This document shows, in pieces, positions 56,754 to 64,000 of a stretch of 64,000 nucleotides of DNA. Under the pieces are notes generated by a model. That model ran no database searches and was not told the DNA's origin. It was given only the letters and a program-made list of their open reading frames with translations. The stretch covers positions 1 through 64,000 of the forward strand of contig BGOU01000007.1 in NCBI GenBank assembly GCA_003569705.1, written 5' to 3'. Made by a program: the position numbers and the translations under genes. How positions within the stretch are numbered: position 1 is the first letter of the stretch; the number at the start of each line of letters is the position of its first letter. Source of the stretch: Nitrosarchaeum sp. GTDB lineage: Archaea; Thermoproteota; Nitrososphaeria; Nitrososphaerales; Nitrosopumilaceae.

Positions 56754-56762
56754 GATATAAAT
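56754..56762 (-). promoter_or_regulatory. TATA box of the sulfite reductase operon
   Basis: On the minus strand ATTTATATC is centred about 29 bases before the TTG at 56729, suggesting a near-leaderless transcript and ruling against the ATG at 56804. Confidence 0.5.
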
Positions 56763-56913
56763 TTTTGATATGGGGAAGTTTAGGAGATAAAGGTTCAAGG
56801 TCATACATGAATTTTCCTCATATTGTAAATAATTCAGCAGATTAGAATTAGTTTGTCCTAATTTTAAAAAATTTGTGGCAAAGTATTAATTGGTTTTAAG
56901 AATCAATATTTTC

Positions 56914-57730
56914 ATGCAAAAAGCTACTGTTGCAGAAAAATCAACAAAAATATTTACAGATGTTCGTGAAGTTGAGATTACTCGTGCAATTGCAAATGAA
57001 TGGCACGCAGTTCTAATAGACAGAGCAGAATCAGATGTGATAATTATAGGAGCAGGACCTGCAGGGTTAACTGCGAGTAGAGATCTTTCAAATATGGGTT
57101 TCAAAGTTTTAGTGATTGAACAAAATAACTACCTAGGCGGGGGTTATTGGTTGGGCGGATACATGATGAATCCAGTAACAGTTAGAGAGCCAGCCCAAAA
57201 AATGTGGGACGAGTTAGGCGTTCCATACAAAAAAGTTTCAGAGGGATTGTATTTAACACCAGGACCACATGCAGTTTCAAAATTAATTGCGGCTGCATGT
57301 GATGCAGGAGTAAAATTCCTCAATCTTACAAAATTTGATGATCTTGTTTTAAAAAACGGTAGAGTTACAGGCATTGTTGTTAATTGGATGCCAGTATCAG
57401 CATTACCAAGAAACATTACATGTGTTGATCCAATTGCACTAGAGGCAAAAATGGTTATTGATTCATCAGGTCATGATTCAGTTGCAGTGAAACGACTAGT
57501 CGATAGAGGTTTGGTAGAATGGAAGGGATGAATCCAATGTATGTAAACGAAGGAGAAGAGCATGTGGTTAATCATACAGGTGAGGTGTATCCAGGATTGG
57601 TTGCAGCAGGAATGTCCGTAACTGAAACATATGGACTGGCAAGAATGGGTCCTACGTATGGTTCAATGTTATTTTCAGGAAGGAAGCAGCTGAAATCACA
57701 GCAGAAAAAATCAAAGAGTTAGAAAGATAA
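56914..57730 (+). CDS. thi4: Thiamine thiazole synthase (Thi4), two frameshifts
   Basis: Makes the thiazole part of thiamine from NAD and glycine. The first frame has the FAD/NAD site VIIIGAGPAGLTASRDL, GGGYWLGGYMMN and ITCVDPIALEA, VIDSSGHDS. Adding one A near 57527-57529 gives EWKGMNPMYVNEGEEHVVNHTG, and adding one G near 57685 gives GRKAAEITAEKIKELER up to TAA at 57728-57730. Cys in ITCVDP lies where Cys-type Thi4 donates its own sulfur. Start is ATG at 56914; TTG at 56890 is possible. Confidence 0.88.
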
Positions 57731-57753
57731 ACAATCAATAATTTATTGATTCA

Positions 57754-58530
57754 TTGAAGATCTCAAAAATATTTTTGTATGATGAGCCAGGGGTTTCCCA
57801 AATTCAACTTGAAAGACTAGCTGTTTTTCTGAAAGAAACATTTCCAGTTCAAGTTGAAACAAGGAACAGTATTCTAAAATTCTCAAAAAAAGACACTGCT
57901 ATAAAAATTGCATCATGCAGAATTTTCAATCTCAGAAAACCATATGAAAAACACAGTCCCAGTATAGAAGAAATTCTTTTTGAAGAAGCAAATTTTGAAG
58001 ATACTGCAAAAACAGAAAACATCATCATGTATGATGGATTTGAAATTCATAAAGTACTAACAGAGTTAATTCCAAATGAGGAAACATCATCAAATTTATT
58101 TCATATATTTTTTACAAACAAGTTGACATGTACATATGATTATAATGATTATAGATATCATGGAAGAGCATTAATCGGTGCAAATCCTTCAATAATTTCA
58201 ACAACAGGGATAGTTGAAGCACCAGCAAAACCAAGAGAATATTATTTAGATCTAATATCAAATTTCACCCATGGCATAAATGTAGAGTCAATAAAACAAA
58301 AATACAAAGGAACGTATCTAGAATATAACGATGCTCATCTATCAAAAATCATAGAAGGATATCTGCTACAAGCAATATTTTATTTTGAAACAGGTGAAGC
58401 ATTTTGTGATAAAACCGAATGTAGACTGTATAATGCACATTGGCAAAAAGACCTGTTATATTCACAGTTAGAAAATGGAAAATTATGTGAAGTCCATCAA
58501 CAAGTGTTAAAGAAATTAACAATGACGTGA
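57754..58530 (+). CDS. Conserved protein, DUF6775-like putative metallopeptidase
   Basis: The 258-residue protein has KISKIFLYDEPGVSQIQLER, HIFFTNKLTCTYDYNDYRYH, VEAPAKPREYYLDLISNFTH and a C-terminal CDKTECRLYNAHWQKDLLYS...LCEVH. The Cys/His-rich end resembles metal sites. I recall this family only as a putative metallopeptidase of thaumarchaea; catalytic HExxH is absent. GTG or TTG is the start. It lies 23 bases after thi4 on the same strand. Confidence 0.55.
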   Translation: MKISKIFLYDEPGVSQIQLERLAVFLKETFPVQVETRNSILKFSKKDTAIKIASCRIFNLRKPYEKHSPSIEEILFEEANFEDTAKTENIIMYDGFEIHKVLTELIPNEETSSNLFHIFFTNKLTCTYDYNDYRYHGRALIGANPSIISTTGIVEAPAKPREYYLDLISNFTHGINVESIKQKYKGTYLEYNDAHLSKIIEGYLLQAIFYFETGEAFCDKTECRLYNAHWQKDLLYSQLENGKLCEVHQQVLKKLTMT

Positions 58531-58591
58531 TTATTAATGGCTAATCAGAGGATCAATGACTTAAATTAATGAAATTCAAAGATGTCATATT

Positions 58592-59584
58592 ATGATGGCT
58601 GCTGACTCTGGTGCAACAATACTTGAAAACAAAGATGAATCACCAAAGATGCCAAATAAAAAGAAAACAAAATTTGACATAGTAATTATCGGAGCTGGTC
58701 CTTCAGGGTATACTGCAGGAATTTATTGTTCAAGAGCAGGATATGACACGCTTATTTTATCAGGCATATTGCCAGGTGGCCAATTAGTCAATACAACAGA
58801 AGTTGAGAATTATCCAGGATTTGAAAAAGGGGTAATGGGTCCAGATTTAATGATAGAGATGAGAAAACAGACACAGAGGATGGGAACTACCATCATAGAT
58901 GATGAAGTAGTTGATGTGGATTTTAGACATAAACCATTCAAGGTTCTAACAGCCTCAGAAGAATATGAGGGAAGAGCAGTAATTATTGCAACAGGTGCAA
59001 ATCCTAGAAAATTAGGAGTGAATGGAGAGCAGACGTTTGCAGGAAAAGGAGTATCTTATTGTGCAACATGTGATGGTCCATTTTTTAGAAATCAAGAATT
59101 GATAGTAGTAGGAGGCGGAGATTCGGCAATTGAAGAAGCAACATTTCTCACCAAATTTGCTACAACGGTACACATAGTACATAGACGTGAATCATTACGG
59201 GCAAGCAAGATAATGCAAGAAAGAGCAATTAAAAATAATAAAATAAAATTTCACTGGAATTCTGCAGTAATAGACATCAAAGGGGATCAAAAAATGCATC
59301 AGGCAGTATTAAAAAATATCAAAACAGGAGAAGAAAAAACACTTGACGTAGCAGGTCTTTTTGTGGCAATTGGTCATGAGCCAAATACAAAACTTTTCAA
59401 AAAACAAATTGACCTAGATGATGAAGGATACATTATTTTAAAAAATAAAACACATACCAATATCGAAGGAGTGTTTGCAGCAGGAGATGTACACGACCGA
59501 AGTTACAAACAGGCAATTACTGCAGCAGGATTTGGATGTATGGCTGCAATAGATGTGGACAAGTACCTTACGGATAATGCCTAA
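58592..59584 (+). CDS. trxB: Thioredoxin-disulfide reductase
   Basis: The 330-residue flavoprotein has the FAD site FDIVIIGAGPSGYTAGIYCS, redox-active CATCDG, the NAD(P) site VVGGGDSAIEEATFLTKFA and HRRESLRAS, and the final GVFAAGDVHDRSYKQAITAA. It keeps thioredoxins reduced for reductases such as MsrB. An N-terminal extension of about 28 residues precedes the fold, so a later start is possible. Confidence 0.93.
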   Translation: MMAADSGATILENKDESPKMPNKKKTKFDIVIIGAGPSGYTAGIYCSRAGYDTLILSGILPGGQLVNTTEVENYPGFEKGVMGPDLMIEMRKQTQRMGTTIIDDEVVDVDFRHKPFKVLTASEEYEGRAVIIATGANPRKLGVNGEQTFAGKGVSYCATCDGPFFRNQELIVVGGGDSAIEEATFLTKFATTVHIVHRRESLRASKIMQERAIKNNKIKFHWNSAVIDIKGDQKMHQAVLKNIKTGEEKTLDVAGLFVAIGHEPNTKLFKKQIDLDDEGYIILKNKTHTNIEGVFAAGDVHDRSYKQAITAAGFGCMAAIDVDKYLTDNA

Positions 59585-59612
59585 AAAGGGAAACTGAGCC
59601 ATAAATTAACTA

Positions 59613-59831
59613 ATGAAAAACGCTCAATGCAAAAAATGTTTGAATAAATTTAATGAAAAAGATATCTATACAATTCAGCAATTCCAATACAGAAAAGAAC
59701 CACCATATGAGTGGACAAGCGAGTTTTTCAGAGTTTTAGAAATTGGAGAATGGGATTCGTTTTGTGAAAAATGCATAACGGCTTATTCAAAAATATCAAA
59801 CGATGCATGGAAAAATCATGCTCAAAATTAG
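59613..59831 (+). CDS. Cys-containing hypothetical protein
   Basis: The 72-residue protein has an N-terminal CKKCLNKF and a late FCEKCITAYSKI, two CxxC pairs split by about 40 residues, so it may bind one zinc. It is probably cotranscribed with trxB (28-base gap). Confidence 0.6.
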   Translation: MKNAQCKKCLNKFNEKDIYTIQQFQYRKEPPYEWTSEFFRVLEIGEWDSFCEKCITAYSKISNDAWKNHAQN

Positions 59832-59868
59832 ATTCCAAACTCTTTATTGCAGAAAAATTTAGGATATC

Positions 59869-60342
59869 ATGACTGAAGAACTTGAAAAATTAAAAAAATC
59901 AGCCAAAGAATACAGCGATAATTTAGCCAGATTAGGAAAAGAACTATCTGAAATTCAATTCAATTACAAAGTAATAGAAAATACTACAGAACAATATTGG
60001 CAAAAGCGCATCAATGAATTTAAAAAATATAATGAAAAGGGAACTGAATACTACACCCAAGCACATGCACTGATAAATTTAACAGACAAGGAGCAATCAG
60101 GGTTATTTTTACTCAGCATAAGCAAACTACACCAGCTTGGATTAAAGCTAATAATGAACATGGAAGAAGTAAAACAAAATCCATCAATCATTAAATCAAA
60201 AGACAAACAACAAAGTAAGTGGAGTAAAGAACTCAGAGAGAAACTAATAGAATCAGGTAACACGTGTCTGCATCATGAAATGGACATGAATAAATTTTTT
60301 CGAGAGTTTTATGAAACTCATCTAAAAAATATTTTAGAGTAA
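59869..60342 (+). CDS. Coiled-coil hypothetical protein
   Basis: The 157-residue helical protein has a charged coiled coil (TEELEKLKKSAKEYSDNLAR) and a C-terminal LIESGNTCLHHEMDMNKFFR. Function unknown. Third in a possible trxB-led transcript. Confidence 0.5.
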   Translation: MTEELEKLKKSAKEYSDNLARLGKELSEIQFNYKVIENTTEQYWQKRINEFKKYNEKGTEYYTQAHALINLTDKEQSGLFLLSISKLHQLGLKLIMNMEEVKQNPSIIKSKDKQQSKWSKELREKLIESGNTCLHHEMDMNKFFREFYETHLKNILE

Positions 60343-60376
60343 AAACAACACTGAAAAGAATTCAGATATTTGAAAG

Positions 60377-61369
60377 TTAATATGCTAATTCGGACATGTA
60401 TTTTGCTTCTTTAAGAGCATCTTTGAATTCATTTTCAGTCATTATATTTTGTTTAGCATAAACACTCTTGAATTTTCTTCCATCATCAGCAAATATTCCA
60501 ACTACACACCCATCTCCAGAAATAGAATATTTTTTCATACATGCATAAACGGCTGCCGAAGAAGGGCTGATCAATAATTTGTCTTTTAAAAGTACTTCTT
60601 TTACAACAGAAAATGCTTCATCATTATCAACATACACCCAATCGTCAACGACACTTTCTCGTTTTAAGAATAATTCAGGTTTTGCAGATTCTTCAAAATT
60701 TCGCCATCCTTGAATTAGATGATTTTGTTGTGGTTGACATCCAATAATTTTAACATCTGGATTTTTTTCTTTAAGAAATGCTCCAATTCCAGTAATTGTT
60801 CCTCCAGTTCCAACACCTGTAAAGAAATGAGTGACTTTTCCATTAGTTTGTTTCCAAATTTCAGGACCTGTTCCAGCATAATGACCCATAAAATTTGCCT
60901 CGTTTGCATACTGATTTGGAGAGTAATACGTATCAGGTCTTGATGACGCTATGGATGTTGCCAACGCGATACTTTGATCAGTTCCAGCTCCAACCTTGGG
61001 GCAAAGATCATCACTAGTTTCAAAAACTTTGGCGCCTAGACTTCTAATAATATCCTTGGTTTCATTACTGGCTTTTTCAGGAATCACGATCTCAACTTTG
61101 TAACCAAGTAAATTTGCAATACCAGTTAATGCAATCCCAGTGTTTCCAGATGTAGGTTCAATAATGATACTTTTTCCTTTTGTAAGTTTACCTCGCTTCT
61201 CACCATCTTTAATCATCCAGTATGCAGCTCTATCTTTTACAGAGCCAAAAGGATTATGACCTTCAAGTTTTGCAAAATATGTAACTTTTTGATTTGAAAG
61301 AGAATCCAATTTTACAAGTGGTGTATTACCGATACGGTCTAAAATATCAGAATTAGATGCAGATACCAT
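60377..61369 (-). CDS. PLP-dependent cysteine synthase (CysK/CysM family)
   Basis: Joins sulfide to O-acetyl- or O-phosphoserine. The 330-residue protein has the PLP lysine in PFGSVKDRAAYWM, the phosphate loop EPTSGNTGIALT, and GTGGTITGIGAFL. The C-terminus has SPSSAAVYACMKK. The sulfur donor and acceptor are not fixed by sequence. The upstream TusA-like gene ends 8 bases away. Confidence 0.9.
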   Translation of the reverse strand: MVSASNSDILDRIGNTPLVKLDSLSNQKVTYFAKLEGHNPFGSVKDRAAYWMIKDGEKRGKLTKGKSIIIEPTSGNTGIALTGIANLLGYKVEIVIPEKASNETKDIIRSLGAKVFETSDDLCPKVGAGTDQSIALATSIASSRPDTYYSPNQYANEANFMGHYAGTGPEIWKQTNGKVTHFFTGVGTGGTITGIGAFLKEKNPDVKIIGCQPQQNHLIQGWRNFEESAKPELFLKRESVVDDWVYVDNDEAFSVVKEVLLKDKLLISPSSAAVYACMKKYSISGDGCVVGIFADDGRKFKSVYAKQNIMTENEFKDALKEAKYMSELAY

Positions 61370-61377
61370 ATTTTGTT

Positions 61378-61614
61378 TTATCTCACCTTTTTAATTTGAA
61401 ATGTGATCGTATTACCATTTTTTTTCATATCTAATAAAACATGACCATTTCTTGTCACCCATCTTGAAATGTCATCCTCAGCTGCAGGATCATCTGCAGA
61501 TACAGTTAACACTTGTCCTACCTGCATTCTTTCAATTTCAATTTTAGTTCTAAATACAGGTTCTGGACAAAACAGTCCAGTTGCATCTAATTTTTTCTCA
61601 TTTGATTCAGACAT
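61378..61614 (-). CDS. TusA-like sulfur carrier protein
   Basis: The 78-residue protein has the carrier-cysteine motif LDATGLFCPEPVFRTKIEIE and the typical beta-alpha-beta fold ending SADDPAAEDDISRWV. TusA proteins carry persulfide sulfur to tRNA thiolation or cofactor synthesis. Operon with the cysteine synthase. Confidence 0.92.
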   Translation of the reverse strand: MSESNEKKLDATGLFCPEPVFRTKIEIERMQVGQVLTVSADDPAAEDDISRWVTRNGHVLLDMKKNGNTITFQIKKVR

Positions 61615-61685
61615 AATGGTACTAATTCATGATGCTCGTTTTGTCATATTAAAATCTATTTGAGTTTAGCTTGTCTTATTTTTAA

Positions 61686-62606
61686 TTATAATGCCATTTT
61701 GAACATGGTGGCAAGATTTCGATCTTTCATAAATCCAGGGTCCTGGTTTTGGAAATTAATTTTTTGTGAAATTCTTTTCATCAGAAAGAGTGCTATTTTG
61801 TAAAATAATGACCAAACGTGGCTATTTTGATTGACATCATAAACACGTAATAAAAAAGTCAAAAGCCATTTTGCATTTGGATAATGTTCTGAAATATAAT
61901 CAATCAAATAATCTTTTGAATTATGAATTTTATATTTCAGATGATCAAGTGTTTCATTTTGTAATGCATACCCAGTTTGTAAAATTTCAATCTTCCCATG
62001 TTTCATTGATTGCAATATGCTATCAAGGTTATTTTCAGATTCTATCAGATTAACACAACGCCCCAGTGTTGAAAGAACATGAGAATCACTGCCAGCGACT
62101 TGGGTCATTTTATTATCTAATGCAAATTGAGTCGCTCGTGCATTTGAAAGAATATCCACATTGTTACTGTTGAATACCTCAACCATATCACATTTTTTGG
62201 CACTGTCGCGAAGTGCATCTAGCAAACTAAAAGGATGTGGTGCAGATGAAACACCACCCTGATTTCTAACTTCGTCTATTATCTCTTCTAAAGTAATTCC
62301 AGGTCTAATTTCATCATGAATACCATATGCTAAAACATGTGCGCCAGTATCAGTAGTTATTTCCTCTGCTGGATATACTTCAATATTTTGAAACTTTGTG
62401 TGATCTTTTTTGTATTGTAATAACTGAGAATACCCATCCAGAGTATTATGATTAGTAACAAAAATTGCATCTAATCCCAAATTATAAGAGCGGTCTAATT
62501 GATCCCTTATGGAGACATTGCAATCATATGGTGCTTCTTTATCACCTACATGAAAATTTGAGAATGAGTTATGACAGTGTAGTTCAGTTTTGATAATCAA
62601 TTTCAA
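61686..62606 (-). CDS. PHP-domain phosphoesterase
   Basis: The 306-residue protein has ELHCHNSFSNFHVG, DAIFVTNHNTLDG, AEEITTDTGAHVLAYGI and SAPHPF, VAGSDSH, the metal ligands of PHP phosphoesterases. A C-terminal helical extension of about 90 residues follows. Substrate unknown. Confidence 0.88.
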   Translation of the reverse strand: MKLIIKTELHCHNSFSNFHVGDKEAPYDCNVSIRDQLDRSYNLGLDAIFVTNHNTLDGYSQLLQYKKDHTKFQNIEVYPAEEITTDTGAHVLAYGIHDEIRPGITLEEIIDEVRNQGGVSSAPHPFSLLDALRDSAKKCDMVEVFNSNNVDILSNARATQFALDNKMTQVAGSDSHVLSTLGRCVNLIESENNLDSILQSMKHGKIEILQTGYALQNETLDHLKYKIHNSKDYLIDYISEHYPNAKWLLTFLLRVYDVNQNSHVWSLFYKIALFLMKRISQKINFQNQDPGFMKDRNLATMFKMAL

Positions 62607-62655
62607 GTAAAATTTTCTTCTTTGGATTATAATCCTATTGCAAACAATGTACTAG

Positions 62656-63380
62656 TTATCGAAATAAATCTTCATTTTGAGGACGGATGAGATTATGGAT
62701 GGAAGAGGAGTCATTTTTGAAATCATAACCACGTATAATTGCAGCAGGACAGTTTATTGCTTTTTTCATTACTAGTTCTGCAGCTGAGCAAAGTTCATCG
62801 GCAATTGCAATTTCAGTGACATGTAAGGTTTTTTAAAAGAATCCAGAGTTCCAATATAATCAAGTATGGGATTCATGCCAGAAATTCCAATAGCACAATT
62901 AGTCTGTCCCATTCTAAACGGACGTCCAAATGTATCAGCAATAATAACAGATACAGTTTTCTTTGTTTGTTTTAGAATTTCCTTACGAATGTTTTCTGCT
63001 GAATCATCAGAGTTGAGAGGAAGTAATGTAGCAAATCCATTTTTGACGTTACTTTCATCTATGCCAGCATTTGCACAGATAAATCCATTTTTTGTTTCAA
63101 CAATTAGTATTCCATGATCCATTCGAATTATTTGCTTTGATTCATTTAGAATCAATTCCATGATATGAGGATTTTTTTTATATTCAGAGCTTATACCTTC
63201 TGCCAATAAAGAAGGCACTACTGATGATAGTTCAACTATGCGGCCTTCTTGTTTTGAGATGATTTTTTGAGCAATGACTAAAATATCGCCATTATGAATT
63301 TCTTCCGAATCAATTATCAGTTTCGATATATCATCATCAGGCTCTATTTCTTTTTCTATGTGTATTGGAATGATTTGCAA
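62656..63380 (-). CDS. cofE: Coenzyme F420:L-glutamate ligase (frameshift)
   Basis: Adds glutamates to F420-0. The main frame has DDISKLIIDSEEIHNGDILV, IRMDHGILIVETKNGFICAN, AGIDESNV and IADTFGRPFRMGQTNCAIGI. After LDSFKK the frame is lost; adding one A in the TTTTTT at 62829-62834 continues TLHVTEIAIADELCSAAELV and IIRGYDFKNDSSS to TAA at 62656. Merged length about 241, normal for CofE. Confidence 0.9.
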
Positions 63381-63414
63381 TTACAATTGTTGTAAAAACA
63401 CAGTAAGATATTGT

Positions 63415-64000
63415 TTATGCAGTAGTCGTGGTTTCCAATTTTAGATGATAATGTTTATTTATAATATCAAGTATTTTTGAAAGATCTTTTTCTTCCAAGG
63501 TAGTAGTTGCCAAATCTTTTACCACATCTTGTGCTCTATAAGCAATGCCTAAACCGGAAACATCAAATAATTTAATATCGTTTGCACCATCTACAACACA
63601 TACTATGTTTTCTTTCTTTTCATTCCATTCTGCAATTTTGATTTTAGCTGATTTTGATTTGTCAGAATCAACCTGTAATGTTACACCATCTAATTTTCCA
63701 TTTTTGAAAATTAGTTCATTTGAAAAAATATAATCCAAATCCAGTTCTTTTTGTAATCTGTCAGTCATTATTGTAAAGCCCCCGGAGATTGCCATTAATT
63801 TCCATCCTGCAGCTTTTAAAACTCTACATGCCTCTTTTGCACCAGTCATTATAGGTAGAGCATCAGCAATTTCTTTGCATACAGTATAATCAAGACCCTT
63901 TAATGCAGCAACTCTTGTTTTAAGACCATCTTCCCAATTAATCACACCTTGAATACCTTGTTTTGTAATTTCCCAAATTTCATCTTCCTTGTTGAGTTTT
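63415..64000 (-). CDS. serB: Phosphoserine phosphatase, N-terminus outside the window
   Basis: The frame is open to the right edge of the window, so the N-terminal DxDxT motif is missing here. Visible are the LPIMTGAKEACRVLKAAGWK region, AISGGFTIMTDRL, FKNGKLDGVTLQV and the metal site CVVDGANDIKLFDVSGLGIA. It makes serine for the adjacent cysteine and one-carbon routes. Confidence 0.9.
   Translation of the reverse strand, partial: KLNKEDEIWEITKQGIQGVINWEDGLKTRVAALKGLDYTVCKEIADALPIMTGAKEACRVLKAAGWKLMAISGGFTIMTDRLQKELDLDYIFSNELIFKNGKLDGVTLQVDSDKSKSAKIKIAEWNEKKENIVCVVDGANDIKLFDVSGLGIAYRAQDVVKDLATTTLEEKDLSKILDIINKHYHLKLETTTTA

Noticed and set aside
1-64000. CRISPR array, prophage or integrated element
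   Set aside because: No regularly spaced repeats with unique spacers, no integrase or phage genes, and the single tRNA gene has no duplicated 3' fragment nearby.

Overview
The window looks like a stretch of chromosome from an ammonia-oxidising thaumarchaeon (Nitrososphaerota), closest in style to Nitrosopumilus or Nitrosarchaeum. The DNA is AT-rich with short intergenic gaps, and both strands carry short operons. Diagnostic genes are a stand-alone CdvA division protein, FEN-1 with a PCNA-binding tail, an archaeal proteasome beta subunit, F420 gamma-glutamyl ligase (CofE), archaeal TrmI, archaeal phosphoglycolate phosphatase, many SRPBCC and Lrp/AsnC-type small proteins, PEFG-CTERM and WIKNNAGWW-type secreted proteins, and many very small Cys-rich proteins. 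There is no rRNA, CRISPR array, prophage or recognisable insertion sequence. One tRNA, tRNA-Ser(CGA), lies at 23904-23985 on the minus strand. The genus is inferred from gene content, not from a marker comparison.

Layout. 1-10 kb: end of an Lrp-like regulator, a membrane J-domain protein, an HD-domain protein, Fe/Mn superoxide dismutase, an SNF2 helicase, a possible nuclease-fold protein and a PEFG-CTERM surface protein. 10-24 kb: a DppB/DppC-type permease pair, a JAMM protease overlapping a coiled-coil gene, SRPBCC proteins, MscL, a WIKNNAGWW surface protein and a secreted PEBP protein. 24-33 kb: FEN-1, a PAS protein, AMP-forming acyl-CoA synthetase, CdvA, a fibronectin-III surface protein with exact internal repeats, and TerC. 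33-43 kb: a ThyX-like tandem protein, MsrB, homoserine dehydrogenase, a PUA protein, proteasome beta opposite DoxX, M20 peptidase, NnrD and TrmI. 43-54 kb: ArgS, Pgp, a prohibitin-like protein, a DRG GTPase, a Lys/Arg-rich histone-H1-like repeat protein, a long collagen-like protein and a TPR protein. 54-64 kb: a sulfur and redox neighbourhood with sulfurtransferase, siroheme sulfite/nitrite reductase, Thi4, thioredoxin reductase, cysteine synthase and a TusA-like protein, followed by a PHP protein, CofE and the 3' part of SerB.

How the genes fit together. The 54-62 kb genes suggest local grouping of sulfur assimilation and transfer: sulfite reduction, cysteine synthesis, persulfide carriers and the thiamine thiazole. 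SOD, MsrB and TrxB are oxidative-stress functions. The secreted proteins (PEFG-CTERM, FnIII, WIKNNAGWW, PEBP, Ig-like) look like cell-surface components.

A property of the whole window is that at least eight well-conserved genes are each broken by single-base indels, mostly in short homopolymers. In every case the frame on the other side completes the family domain. I read this as base-level error in the source assembly rather than gene decay, and I have merged those genes across the indels. The most unusual content is the adjacent H1-like and collagen-like repeat genes, a family of three small secreted proteins sharing a [KV/KI]CGxxLC motif, and several hairpins or palindromes in intergenic DNA.
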